A DNA stretch of 64,000 nt, taken from contig CANFRV010000002.1 in assembly GCA_947449575.1 (NCBI GenBank), forward strand, positions 62,001 to 126,000, given 5' to 3'. The position numbers and the translations under genes are program-made. The stretch is from Flavobacteriales bacterium. GTDB taxonomy: Bacteria; Bacteroidota; Bacteroidia; Flavobacteriales_D; Crocinitomicaceae. Under the pieces are notes generated by a model, which ran no database searches, was not told where the DNA came from, and saw only the letters and a list, made by a program, of their open reading frames with translations. Position 1 is the stretch's first letter. Every line of letters begins with the position of its first letter. This document shows positions 36,637 to 46,167 of this stretch, piece after piece.

Positions 36637-38404
36637 TGTTTTGCTGTTCTGCGAATTGTTTGGTATATAATCGTTTGTAAAAACCGTCAAATTTTAGTAA
36701 TTCTGAATGTGTTCCTTGTTCTTTTATTTCTCCTTTTTCAAGCACAATTATTTGATTTGCTTTTTGAATGGTTGATATTCTATGGGCAATTACAATGGAA
36801 GTTCTTCCTTTTGTCAGTTCTTCTGTTGCCTTTTGAATCATTTCTTCCGATTCATTATCAACGCTGGATGTTGCTTCGTCTAAGATCAAAATGGTTGGAT
36901 TATACACATACGCCCTAATAAAAGCTAGTAATTGCCTTTGTCCGCTTGATAAAACACCTCCTCTTTCTCCTACATGATAATCATATCCTTGGGGCAGTTG
37001 CTCGATGAATGAATGAGCACCAATGGCAGTTGCTGCTGTGATAACTTGATCTCGCGTAATCTCTTCGTTTCCAAGTGTGATATTGTTGTGAATCGTGTCT
37101 GAAAATAAAAAAACATCTTGTAAAACGATAGCAATATTGTGTCGTAAATAGGTTAATTCAAGGTCTCTAACATTGATATCTCCGATGTAAATTTCTCCTT
37201 TTTGAAATTCATAAAATCGCCCCAATAAATTTACGATCGAAGATTTTCCAGCACCTGTAGCGCCTACAAATGCTACCGTTGAGTTCGGTTGAATGGTCAG
37301 ATCTATATTTTTTAACACCCATTCTTCATTTTGATAGGCAAAGGAAATGTTTTCAAATTTAATTGGTTGATTAAAATCGCATTTTGAGATGTTTCCTTCG
37401 AACTGAATATGCTCGTCTAGGTCAATGATTTCAAAAACTCTTTCTGCTCTAATAACTCCTCTTTGCAAGATGTTAAATTTATCCGCTAATTGTCGAATAG
37501 GACGAAAAAGCATACTAATCCAAAAGGTGAATTTTATTATTTCCAGGTATTGAGAATGCATATCTTCACGTTTCACACCCTCAATTTGAAAAGCAATATA
37601 GACTAATAAAAATGCAACGGATAATGAACTTAATATTTCGACTATTGGGAAGAATATAGAAAAAGCCCAGATGGCACTTAGATGTGCTTTTCTGTGTGCT
37701 TTGTTTATTTCTTTAAAATTTTCAAATTCTTCTTTCTCACGGTTAAAAAGTTGAACGATCGACATGCCCGTAATTCGTTCTTGAACAAATGTATTTAATC
37801 GGGTAACTTGGAGTCGTTCCTGAATGAAAGAATTATTCATTGATCTGGCAAAAATACGAGTACCAATCATCAACAATGGTATAGGAATTAACACGAGTAA
37901 AGTTAAGTGCCAATTGACGATAAACATCGTAATTAAAACGGCCAATAGTAATATTAGGTCACCAACAATATCTATTAATCCGGTTGAAAAAACTTCAGAA
38001 ATAGCTTCCATGTCCGAAACTACTCTTGTCACTAAAGCGCCTATGGGTGTTTTGTCAAAGTAGCGCATTTTAAAAGACATAATATGAGCAAAAAGTTTTT
38101 TACGTAAATCACTAATAATATTTTGCGCTAATAGATTGCTGAAATAAGAACTTGTGAAAAGTAAAACAACTTCGATGAGCAACATTCCAATAATGGTCAT
38201 TGTCCAGAAGAGTAAAGCTTCCCCATTTTTACTTTTAATAACATATTTATCCAACATGTCAGCGATCAATAAGGGGCGATATATACTGCTTAGAGCAATT
38301 AAAATAACGCAAAAAAGAGCTGTAAAAAAAAGTTTTCTATATGGTTTAGCGTACGTTACGAGACGCTTGAAAATAGAAACACTAACTTTTGATTTCTCCG
38401 ACAT
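36629..38404 (-). CDS. ABC transporter, fused permease and ATPase (MsbA-like)
   Basis: A 591-residue half-transporter: six membrane helices in residues about 20-310, then a nucleotide-binding domain with Walker A (VAFVGATGAGKSSIVNLLGR), signature (GERGGVLSSGQRQLLAFIRA), Walker B (PTILILDEATSSVD) and the H-loop (TSIVIAHRIST). It forms a homodimer or heterodimer exporter of lipids or drugs. The signature LSSGQ deviates slightly from LSGGQ. It has a TATCTTTG box 5 bases before the start codon and is the first gene of an operon with a binding-protein-like gene and hemH. Confidence 0.93.
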   Translation of the reverse strand: MSEKSKVSVSIFKRLVTYAKPYRKLFFTALFCVILIALSSIYRPLLIADMLDKYVIKSKNGEALLFWTMTIIGMLLIEVVLLFTSSYFSNLLAQNIISDLRKKLFAHIMSFKMRYFDKTPIGALVTRVVSDMEAISEVFSTGLIDIVGDLILLLAVLITMFIVNWHLTLLVLIPIPLLMIGTRIFARSMNNSFIQERLQVTRLNTFVQERITGMSIVQLFNREKEEFENFKEINKAHRKAHLSAIWAFSIFFPIVEILSSLSVAFLLVYIAFQIEGVKREDMHSQYLEIIKFTFWISMLFRPIRQLADKFNILQRGVIRAERVFEIIDLDEHIQFEGNISKCDFNQPIKFENISFAYQNEEWVLKNIDLTIQPNSTVAFVGATGAGKSSIVNLLGRFYEFQKGEIYIGDINVRDLELTYLRHNIAIVLQDVFLFSDTIHNNITLGNEEITRDQVITAATAIGAHSFIEQLPQGYDYHVGERGGVLSSGQRQLLAFIRAYVYNPTILILDEATSSVDNESEEMIQKATEELTKGRTSIVIAHRISTIQKANQIIVLEKGEIKEQGTHSELLKFDGFYKRLYTKQFAEQQNNG

Positions 38405-38408
38405 AGGA

Positions 38409-38416
38409 CAAAGATA
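38409..38416 (-). promoter_or_regulatory. -7 promoter box of the MsbA-like operon
   Basis: TATCTTTG on the minus strand fits TAnnTTTG and ends 4 bases before the ATG, implying an almost leaderless transcript. Confidence 0.4.
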
Positions 38417-38590
38417 CTTATTTGGATGTTTAATGGTTTATGTTTGCGGTTTGATTATTGATGTTTTTTCATCATTTTATCTTTTTCGAAAGATTCTTTA
38501 AGGTTCTTTAACAAATAAAAGATACCTCAAACAGCTAGAAATAAATTGTGTTTTTAATTTTTCTCTTAACTTTAACAAAAAACTAAAAAG

Positions 38591-39238
38591 ATGATTCATA
38601 ATTTATCAAAAACCAATTCAATTTTAGGAAATTTCTTGTCAGAAATTAGAAATGTTTCAGTGCAAAAAGATTCTATGCGTTTTCGAAGAAATTTGGAGCG
38701 AATAGCAGAAATTTTAGGGTATGAAGTATCAAAAAAGTTTGAATTTGAAACAATTTCAGTCACAACACCTCTAGGTCAAGCATCTGTTAATGTACTAAAG
38801 CATAAACCTGTTTTAGCAACGATTCTGAGAGCTGGACTAGGAATGCACCAGGGATTATTAAATTATTTTGATGCTTCTGATTGTGCATTTGTATCAGCTT
38901 ACAGAAAGCATACAACTGCTGAAGATTTTGAGATTCATGTGGAGTATTTAGCTTCACCAGATTTAACAAATAAAATCGTGATTATAAGTGATCCAATGTT
39001 GGCAACTGGCGCGTCAATGGTGACGGTTTATAAAGCACTATTGAAGCAAGGAAAACCTTCAAAAATTTACATTATTGCTGCCATTGCATCACAAGAAGCG
39101 TTAGATTATGTGGCAAAGCATTTACCTGAAACAACAGAGATTTGGGTTGGTGCGGTGGATGAAGAATTAACAGCACAATCCTATATTGTTCCAGGCTTAG
39201 GAGATGCAGGAGATTTGGCTTTTGGCGTGAAATGCTAA
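38591..39238 (+). CDS. upp: uracil phosphoribosyltransferase
   Basis: A 215-residue UPRTase of usual length. The C-terminal PRPP-binding motif VIISDPMLATGASMVTVYKA and the uracil-binding region IYIIAAIASQEALDYV and VPGLGDAGDLAFGVK are clear. It converts uracil and PRPP to UMP in pyrimidine salvage. The substrate-loop segment SAYRKHTTAEDFEIHVEYLA differs from the Gammaproteobacterial form, as in other Bacteroidota. It is the first gene of a plus-strand group; a small membrane-protein gene follows after 25 bases. Confidence 0.95.
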   Translation: MIHNLSKTNSILGNFLSEIRNVSVQKDSMRFRRNLERIAEILGYEVSKKFEFETISVTTPLGQASVNVLKHKPVLATILRAGLGMHQGLLNYFDASDCAFVSAYRKHTTAEDFEIHVEYLASPDLTNKIVIISDPMLATGASMVTVYKALLKQGKPSKIYIIAAIASQEALDYVAKHLPETTEIWVGAVDEELTAQSYIVPGLGDAGDLAFGVKC

Positions 39239-39263
39239 CTATTTATTAAATCAATTAAAATAC

Positions 39264-39728
39264 ATGAAATTTGGAGTTTACAGTGGTTTCTTCTTAGTAT
39301 CAATGATTAAGTTTTTGTTTGCTCCACTTGCTGGGCCAGATGCTAATTTGTCATTTTTTGAAACATATTTTGTTTGTGTTGCAGGTGCCTTATTTAGCTC
39401 CGGCATTTTTTATTTTATGAGTGAAATTTTTTTAAAGAAGGCCGCTAAAAAAAGAACAGAATTAAGGCTAGGTGCTCTTGAAAAAGGAATAGAACTCCCA
39501 AGAAAAAATAAGTTTACGAAAACAAACAAATTTATTGTGCGCATGAAAATGAGATTTGGAATTTATGGAATTTCCATGTTTGCACCTTTGTTATTATCAA
39601 TTCCATTAGGTACAATTGTGGCTGCTAAATTTTATGGAAAGGAACGTAAAACTTTTTTTATTATTATGCTGGGTATTGTCCTTAATGGATTTTTAACTAC
39701 AGGATTAGCATTTTTAATTAGAGGATAG
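39264..39728 (+). CDS. small membrane protein of unknown function
   Basis: A 154-residue protein with about four membrane helices: residues 4-20, 30-54 (FFETYFVCVAGALFSSGIFYF), 96-122 (GIYGISMFAPLLLSIPLGTI) and 130-152. A basic loop (FLKKAAKKRTELRLGALEKG) separates the pairs. No catalytic motif was recognised. Its last base and stop overlap the GTG start of the following nucleotidase gene by one base, so they are coupled. Confidence 0.7.
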   Translation: MKFGVYSGFFLVSMIKFLFAPLAGPDANLSFFETYFVCVAGALFSSGIFYFMSEIFLKKAAKKRTELRLGALEKGIELPRKNKFTKTNKFIVRMKMRFGIYGISMFAPLLLSIPLGTIVAAKFYGKERKTFFIIMLGIVLNGFLTTGLAFLIRG

Positions 39729-40441
39729 TGAGTCAAAATTTTCATCTTTTTTTCGATTTAGACAGAACTTTGTGGGATTTTGAGAAAAATTCTCAGCAGG
39801 CATTACGTATTCTATATCGTGAGTTAGAAATCCAAGAAAGAATAGGCAATTTTTACGATTTTTATCACAAGTATAAGAATGTAAATGCAGACTTATGGGT
39901 TGCTTATGGACGTGGAAAAATTACAAAAGACGAGTTAAGAAATACCCGTTTTGAAAAAACACTCAAAAAATTTGGAATTGAAGACGAAGAATTAAATCAA
40001 GCTTTGAGTGATGGATATATTGAGATCTCACCCAATCAAACGAATATTTTTCCATTTGCTATTGAAACATTAAGTGAGTTAAAAAAGGACGGCTTTAATA
40101 TGCATATTATCACCAATGGATTTAAAGAGGTACAGCATCGTAAGCTGAAAAATTGTGGTTTTACTGACTTTTTTGATGTTATTGTTTGTTCTGAAGAAAT
40201 TGGAAAAAACAAACCAGAACCGGAAGTTTTTCACCATGCGATGGAAAAAGCAGGAGCATCACCATCAAAAAGTGTGATGATTGGTGATGATTTTCAAGTC
40301 GATATTATTGGAGCGAATAATGCTGGAATGCGAACAATTTTATTTGATCCAGATGATCGATACCGCAGAAGAAAGGGCGATTACCACATAAAATCTTTAA
40401 ATGAAATTCCTGGGATTCTTCCTTGGGTATTTAGAAGCTAA
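39728..40441 (+). CDS. HAD-superfamily noncanonical pyrimidine nucleotidase (YjjG-like)
   Basis: A 237-residue HAD hydrolase with all four motifs: I (FFDLDRTLWDFEKNS, with the nucleophile and acid Asp), II (MHIITNGFKEVQHRKL), III (Lys in IGKNKPEPEVFHHAME) and IV (MIGDDFQVDIIGANNAG). The cap is the four-helix type. Length and order match YjjG-type pyrimidine nucleoside 5'-phosphatases that remove noncanonical nucleotides. The start is GTG. It is one base from the preceding membrane-protein gene, and upp lies further up, so the group may serve pyrimidine salvage and housecleaning. Confidence 0.88.
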   Translation: MSQNFHLFFDLDRTLWDFEKNSQQALRILYRELEIQERIGNFYDFYHKYKNVNADLWVAYGRGKITKDELRNTRFEKTLKKFGIEDEELNQALSDGYIEISPNQTNIFPFAIETLSELKKDGFNMHIITNGFKEVQHRKLKNCGFTDFFDVIVCSEEIGKNKPEPEVFHHAMEKAGASPSKSVMIGDDFQVDIIGANNAGMRTILFDPDDRYRRRKGDYHIKSLNEIPGILPWVFRS

Positions 40442-40465
40442 AATTCAGACGTAAATAGTTGAGAA

Positions 40466-42286
40466 TTATTCTTTAATAAAATAGATTCTACTACGTTCAA
40501 CTTCAATTTTTTGTCTTTCAGGATTCCAAAAATAAATTTTAAGTACGTCTGATGGGATTATTCCTTCAGGTATAGCAAAGGCCATGAAAAAATCGGATGG
40601 TTTACCAATTTCATGTAATTTTGCTTGATCATACGCTTGATATAATAGAATTTCTTTATCGTTTCTTTCAATTGCTGCTACAAAATACACGGGAGAAGTT
40701 GCAGAAAGTATTCCTGTAGCTTTTAATAATATATAGTGTTCAGGTTCAATTCTGGCCAAAATCGTTTTTAAATCAATCTTTGATTCTCCAATAAATTCAG
40801 CTGAAGATTTTATTCTGTGTGTCTTTTTTAATAGTCCTTTTTGCTCCTTTAATTTTCTCTGCCCATTTTTGGAATATAATCGAAAAGCACTTCCAAAATA
40901 ACTCTCTTGATTTTCTGTGTATGGAAAGTACTTTTGAATTACTTCATAATACATGGGAAGTTGAAAGCTATTGCTGCATGTATATAAAAAGAAATTTACT
41001 TTTGAAGTACGCGCCCTTTCTGAAAGTTGATACACAACATCTTGTTTTGACCAATCAGAAATCGATTCGTGAATGGGTGATTCAAGGTAATAATTTAAAT
41101 ATTCTACATTGTTATAATTCGAGGCAATTGTGCAATTTTTTCGTCCGATTTTTTTGTCTGTTTCATTTATTTTCACTCCTATTTCTCTAAACACAGAGAA
41201 GTTTTTAGGTTGCAAGAGATGACCATATGAGATAGATAATACGCCTAAAATGACAGGAAATGAAACAAAGAAAATAGATGTTTTCTTCACTGAAATTAAT
41301 TGAAATCTTCGAAAGATAAAAATGAAAAGAAAAGGCAGTAGATATAACATGACTAACTCTCTTAGAATCGGAGTATAAAATAAACTGATAAAATGAGCCG
41401 CTACATAGGTGAAAATGAAAATTGAAAATGAAAATTTTTCTTCTGGAGTTCTTAATTTTGATTCGGTTTTATAAAATAAAAGTCCAAATATTAGTGCGCA
41501 AAAGAGAGCAATTCCCCACGAATTATTGAAGAATAAATGAGTAAAGTCGATTAGCCAATTTAGCTTAGGTGGAGGAAGCCAGCCTAATCCACCCGTATTT
41601 AATTGATATTGAGTTATAGGCCAATGAGGAATAAAGGAAATTATTGCAAGAAGACCACAAAGTAGAAGATCTATTTTTCGATTCTTTTGAACGTAGATTA
41701 AGCCAATACATCCAATCACTCCTGCAGTTAAAAACGCAAAGTAATGGGAAAGCATTGCCCCTAAAAATCCTACAATTATTCCGATGTGCCAGGAGGTTAT
41801 TTTTTTCGAAGATCTATTTATTTCTACTATGGATAAAAATAGTAATAAAAGGAAAAATGTTCCTGAATTGTAAGGGCGGGCAAGGGTTGTATTGATAATG
41901 GTGAACGTAAGGCAACTGTATAACGCGATAATACCTAGACCTGTGTTTTTTGAGAAAAATCGGTTACAAATCGTATAAATTAGCAAGGAATTGGAGGCAT
42001 AGAATAATAAGCCTGTTGCTCGAAGTGAAAATTCTGAATCACCAAATAGAGTGACCCAATACTTTAAAAAAGCTTGGTAAAAAAAAGGGTGCATGTCCCC
42101 CGTTTTTACCCCTAAATTCCAAAATGAATCCCAGTCGACATAACGTGTTCTGAACCATGCGCTCAGTTCATCATTAGAAAGACCTTGATGTTCTATAAAT
42201 AAAATACGTAAAGTAAAACCACACAGCATCAACCAAATGAAGATGGCATGTTTTTTTAAGAACGCATTTTTATAACATCTAGCCAT
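40466..42286 (-). CDS. membrane glycosyltransferase, GT39/ArnT-like
   Basis: About 606 residues from the ATG at 42286, which overlaps the rlmB stop by 8 bases. An N-terminal helix is followed by the acidic loop LSNDELSAWFRTRYVDWDS, like the DE motif of GT39/ArnT-type polyprenyl-sugar transferases. About ten more helices are visible to residue ~360, then a soluble C-terminal domain of about 240 residues. Family members transfer sugars from a lipid carrier to lipids or proteins at the periplasmic side. Acceptor and donor are unknown. It is downstream of rlmB on the same strand. Confidence 0.78.
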   Translation of the reverse strand: MARCYKNAFLKKHAIFIWLMLCGFTLRILFIEHQGLSNDELSAWFRTRYVDWDSFWNLGVKTGDMHPFFYQAFLKYWVTLFGDSEFSLRATGLLFYASNSLLIYTICNRFFSKNTGLGIIALYSCLTFTIINTTLARPYNSGTFFLLLLFLSIVEINRSSKKITSWHIGIIVGFLGAMLSHYFAFLTAGVIGCIGLIYVQKNRKIDLLLCGLLAIISFIPHWPITQYQLNTGGLGWLPPPKLNWLIDFTHLFFNNSWGIALFCALIFGLLFYKTESKLRTPEEKFSFSIFIFTYVAAHFISLFYTPILRELVMLYLLPFLFIFIFRRFQLISVKKTSIFFVSFPVILGVLSISYGHLLQPKNFSVFREIGVKINETDKKIGRKNCTIASNYNNVEYLNYYLESPIHESISDWSKQDVVYQLSERARTSKVNFFLYTCSNSFQLPMYYEVIQKYFPYTENQESYFGSAFRLYSKNGQRKLKEQKGLLKKTHRIKSSAEFIGESKIDLKTILARIEPEHYILLKATGILSATSPVYFVAAIERNDKEILLYQAYDQAKLHEIGKPSDFFMAFAIPEGIIPSDVLKIYFWNPERQKIEVERSRIYFIKE

Positions 42287-43124
42287 ATAATTCTTGGCGC
42301 GTTTTCTCGTACAAAACAATTGCGGCAGCAACTCCAACATTCATAGATGCAATTTCTCCTCGCATTGGAATTTTCGCTTTAATATCTGCCATATTTAAAA
42401 AGTCATTCGTTATTCCATCTTCCTCTGATCCAAGAATGATAACAACTGAACCACGTAAATTTACAGTGTACAAAGGAATATTTGTTTTTTCTGTACAAGC
42501 GATAATTCGCATGCCACACTGCTGAAGATAAAATAAAGTGTCTTTAATATTATCTGATTTACACACTGGAATTCTATTTAAAGCACCTGCCGAAGTTTTT
42601 ATAGCATCTGAAGTAACTTGAACAGATCCTCTTGAAGGAATTAAAATAGCATCAACGCCTTGACATTCAGCTGTTCGTGCAATAGCGCCAAAATTCCGAA
42701 CATCAGTAATTCGATCGAGCACCAAAACTGTAGGCTTTTTACCTTGCTCCATCATTTCCTCGACTAATTTTTCAACTGAGCCATAGGTGATTGGGGCAAC
42801 AAAAGCAATTACGCCTTGGTGGTTATTATCTGTGATTTTATCTAATTTTTCAACAGGAACAAATTGTAAATAATAATTTTTATTGGCTAAAATATCTTTC
42901 AGCTCTTGGAATAAATCTTTGTTCATTCCCTTCAAAATCATGATTTTATTTATTTCACGGTCTGCTTTTATCGCTTCTATAACGGCACGAACACCAAAAA
43001 TAAATTCGTCGGCAGATTCTTTACGTTCCCGCTTTTGAAAATCACGAGGTTTGAAATCGTCTCTATTTGGATATGAATCTCTGCTCGGGTATGATTCTCT
43101 TTTGTTGTATTTTTTGTTTTCCAT
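42279..43124 (-). CDS. rlmB: 23S rRNA (guanosine-2'-O-)-methyltransferase RlmB
   Basis: A 281-residue SPOUT methyltransferase with the N-terminal substrate-binding domain (FIFGVRAVIEAIKADREINK) and the three SpoU motifs: VLDRITDVRNFGAIARTAE, VIILGSEEDGITNDFLNMAD and IPMRGEIASMNVGVAAAIVL. It methylates the 2'-O of a conserved guanosine in 23S rRNA. The first 35 residues are a basic, polar tail (KKYNKRESYPSRDSYPNRDD) unlike the compact family core, possibly an rRNA-binding extension. It overlaps the GT39-like gene by 8 bases. Confidence 0.93.
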   Translation of the reverse strand: MENKKYNKRESYPSRDSYPNRDDFKPRDFQKRERKESADEFIFGVRAVIEAIKADREINKIMILKGMNKDLFQELKDILANKNYYLQFVPVEKLDKITDNNHQGVIAFVAPITYGSVEKLVEEMMEQGKKPTVLVLDRITDVRNFGAIARTAECQGVDAILIPSRGSVQVTSDAIKTSAGALNRIPVCKSDNIKDTLFYLQQCGMRIIACTEKTNIPLYTVNLRGSVVIILGSEEDGITNDFLNMADIKAKIPMRGEIASMNVGVAAAIVLYEKTRQELYG

Positions 43125-43158
43125 TTTTTTTATTGCTAATTCTCTGCAGTACAGATGA

Positions 43159-43563
43159 TCAATATTTTATATCAAATTCTACTTCAACATTCGTCCCTAA
43201 TGTTTGCGCAACAGGACAAGCTTTTCCTGCTCGGATCACTTTTTCGGCCGTTTCTTCATCCCAATTATTACCTGAAAAATCCATTTTTAAAACGATTTTA
43301 CTCACTCTTCTTGGATTTGTGCCCATTATTTTAATAACATCAGATGTTCCATGTGTAAAATGTATCGAATTGGCTTCACAATAAATCCCCATGATAGTAA
43401 TCATGCAGGATGCATAAGCGGTTGCTAATAAGTCAGTTGGTGAGAAAAATTCTCCTTTCCCGTTATTGTCTACAGGGGCATCCGTAATAATTTTTGTTTG
43501 CGACTTGGTATGCGTGCAGCTTGTCCGAAGTCCTCCTAAATATTCTACTGTTGAAGTTGTCAT
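43159..43563 (-). CDS. OsmC family protein
   Basis: A 134-residue OsmC/Ohr-type protein. Cys53 (TAYASCMITIMGIYC) and Cys116 (GKACPVAQTLG) occupy the two conserved positions. GEFFSPTDLLATAYASC is the family signature. OsmC proteins reduce organic hydroperoxides via these cysteines. It is a single gene, 34 bases from rlmB and on the same strand. Confidence 0.88.
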   Translation of the reverse strand: MTTSTVEYLGGLRTSCTHTKSQTKIITDAPVDNNGKGEFFSPTDLLATAYASCMITIMGIYCEANSIHFTHGTSDVIKIMGTNPRRVSKIVLKMDFSGNNWDEETAEKVIRAGKACPVAQTLGTNVEVEFDIKY

Positions 43564-43727
43564 CTGTAATAAACTATAATGTTGTAACTTTGCGCCGTAT
43601 TTATTTTAATAAAGACGATTCAGGCTGTAAAAATACGACATTTTATTGCTTTTTTCATTGAAAATAGAGATGAATACGTATAAGGTAGGTAAATTAACCG
43701 TTTTAACTTTTTAAAAAAGAGTTGTAG

Positions 43728-44603
43728 ATGATTGGAATAGAAGAAGCAGGCAACATGCCAGAACGTATTAAAAAACCGAAATGGCTAAAAGTCAAATTGC
43801 CAACAGGAGAAAATTACAAGAAAGTAAGAGCTTTAGTTACTGAACATAAATTGCATACTATTTGTGAAAGTGGTAGTTGTCCAAACATGGGAGAATGTTG
43901 GGGAGAAGGAACCGCAACATTTATGATATTGGGTAATATTTGCACACGATCTTGTGGTTTTTGTAACGTAAAAACGGGTAGACCTTTAGCGGTAGATACT
44001 TTTGAACCGGGAAGAGTTGCACAGAGCGTAAAATTGATGCAAGTGAAACATGCTGTTATAACTTCTGTTGATCGGGATGATTTAAAAGATGGTGGATCAG
44101 ATATTTGGGCTCAAACTATTCGCGCAATCCGTCATCAATCTCCAACGACAACGATGGAAACATTGATTCCAGATTTTGCTGGTAAATGGGATAATCTTCA
44201 AGTTTTAATTGACGTAGCTCCAGAAATTGTTTCACATAACATAGAAACCGTCCGAAGATTAACAAAACAAGTCAGAATTCAAGCAAAATATGACCGAAGT
44301 TTGGAAGTTCTTTCTCGCTTGAAAGCAGGAGGAATGAAAACGAAATCGGGCATTATGTTAGGTTTGGGAGAAACACATGAAGAGATTATCGAATCTATGC
44401 AAGATTTAGCAAATGTTGGTGTAGATATTCTAACAATTGGCCAGTATTTACAACCATCTGCAAAACATTTACCCGTTGTAGAATTTGTTACCCCTGAAAG
44501 ATTTGAAGTATACAGAGTATTGGGATTAGAAATGGGATTTAGATATGTAGAAAGTGGACCGCTTGTGAGATCTTCTTATCATGCTGAGAAGCATTTGTTT
44601 TAG
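43728..44603 (+). CDS. lipA: lipoyl synthase
   Basis: A 291-residue radical-SAM enzyme with both cluster motifs: the auxiliary cluster cysteines at 46, 51 and 57 ([12 protein letters not shown]) and the SAM cluster CTRSCGFC at 72-79. The C-terminal SSYHAEK supplies the Ser ligand of the auxiliary cluster. It inserts two sulfur atoms into octanoyl groups on lipoyl domains. Lpd, the E3 of lipoate-using complexes, is encoded about 9 kb downstream. A TAACTTTG box at 43585-43592 could be its promoter, though 135 bases away. Confidence 0.96.
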   Translation: MIGIEEAGNMPERIKKPKWLKVKLPTGENYKKVRALVTEHKLHTICESGSCPNMGECWGEGTATFMILGNICTRSCGFCNVKTGRPLAVDTFEPGRVAQSVKLMQVKHAVITSVDRDDLKDGGSDIWAQTIRAIRHQSPTTTMETLIPDFAGKWDNLQVLIDVAPEIVSHNIETVRRLTKQVRIQAKYDRSLEVLSRLKAGGMKTKSGIMLGLGETHEEIIESMQDLANVGVDILTIGQYLQPSAKHLPVVEFVTPERFEVYRVLGLEMGFRYVESGPLVRSSYHAEKHLF

Positions 44604-44629
44604 TAATTGTAAGTAAAATCATTTTTAAA

Positions 44630-46102
44630 TTGTTATCAAAAGAAGATATAGAAAGCATTATTTATTCAGGTGAAGGTTATAATGCCGAATTCAAAGTTAG
44701 AATCCCTAGTAAAGTGAAGGATTTAACTGAAGAAATTTGTGCTTTTGCTAATGCTTCTGGAGGCGTTTTGCTTATTCGTGTAGACGATAACAATAATATT
44801 CACGGAGCTGATATTGATAATGGTAAGCGGTCCTCTATTCAAAATTCAATCAATTAGGTAAATCCTCATCTTACCACTGAAATATATTCAGTTGAAATTG
44901 ATAACAAGACGATTTGGGTTATTGAAGTTAATTCAGGAAATCAAAAACCTTATGCGCTTTCAGGAGCAATTTATGTTAGACAAGGTCCAAATACTCAAAA
45001 GCTAACTTCTGTTGAGCAAATGAGAGATTTTTTTCAACAATCAAATAGAATATATTTTGACGAAACTCCTTGTATAGATTTCAATAAAGAGGTAGACATT
45101 GATGAAGAGTGGTTTGCTGATTTTAAAATAGATGCGAAATTATCACAATCTGTTTCAAATGAACAAATTATCAATAATTTGAGGTTGAATGGTGAAAATG
45201 GAACGTTAAAAAATGGAGGTGTTTTATTTTTTGGAAAGCAACCTGATCAATTTATTGATTCAGCTGTAATTCGTTGTATTGCCTTTGAAGGGGTCACGAA
45301 AACTCAAATCATTGATGACAAGACTTTTAACGGGCCATTAATGAAGCAATATCTCCAAAGTATTCAATGGATTAGATCTAAATTGAATATTCGTTACGAA
45401 ATTGAAGGAGTAGGACCTAGAAATGAAATAGTAGAAATACCAGAAACAGTATTTAAAGAAACGATTATAAATGCGCTATCTCATAGAGATTATTACGATA
45501 AAGGAGCTAAAATCACAATAGAAGTATTTAGCGATAGAGTAGAAATAAGTAATCCTGGTGGATTAACAAGTGCTATTTCCCCATCAGAATTTGGAACAAA
45601 AAGTCATAGTAGAAATCCTTTGATTTTTGGATTATTCGTACGATTAAATATGGTTGAACAGGTAGGTTCAGGAATTGGAAGAATTAAAAACTTATTATCT
45701 GAAGCTCATTTACCGGCTCCTATTTTTAAAACAGAAGGTATTTTTTCGGTTGTATTTCAAAGGATAAATACACTGAAAAGTTCGGAGAAAAGTTCGGAGA
45801 AAGGTTCGGAGAAAGGTTCGGGGAAAAGTTCGGGGAAAAGTTCGGGAAAAGCAGGTCTTACAGCTTGGTTAAAACGTAAAGAATTAATTCTGGAAAAAAC
45901 TACTTTAAAGCTTTCTAACAGTGGGATTCAGATACTTGAGTTAGTTCACTTTTCGCCTGAAATAACCATATTTGAAATGTCAAAAAAAATAAATATTTCA
46001 GAGCGTGCAATTGAAAAAAATCTTCAAAAATTAAGAGAAAAAAATCTACTAGAAAGAAGAGATGGAGATCGAGGTGGTTTTTGGAAAATATTGGTGGATT
46101 GA
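44630..46102 (+). pseudogene. AlbA_2-type ATP-binding transcriptional-regulator-like gene, broken by in-frame TAG
   Basis: Two open frames, 44630-44857 and 45020-46102, are in the same reading frame and are separated by a TAG at 44855-44857. Translation reads through it naturally: IQNSIN-stop-VNPHLTTEIYSVEID, where the stop stands where a Gln (CAG) would be expected. The protein would be about 490 residues: an AlbA_2 domain (AEFKVRIPSKVKDLTEEICA), a central ATP-binding-like region (NALSHRDYYDKGAKITIEVF, SGIGRIKNLLSE) and a C-terminal winged helix (ERAIEKNLQKLREKNLLERR). The start is TTG. Between domains lies a low-complexity SSEK/GSGK repeat. It is a recent nonsense mutation, a suppressed codon, or a sequence error. 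Confidence 0.8.
45780..45850 (+). repeat. 12-bp tandem repeat coding for SSEK/SSGK
   Basis: Six imperfect copies of AGTTCGG(A/G)GAAA in frame, encoding SSEK, SSEK, GSEK, GSGK, SSGK, SSGK. This makes a flexible linker between the ATP-binding region and the C-terminal winged helix. Confidence 0.85.
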
Positions 46103-46167
46103 TCTATTTCAAAACTCAACCCACATTAAAAAAAGATTTGTATTTTTAAGGTATAATTCAAAATAAA

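Noticed and set aside
45780-45850. 12-bp repeat as a regulatory or CRISPR-like element
   Set aside because: The units are in frame within a coding sequence and encode a low-complexity linker.
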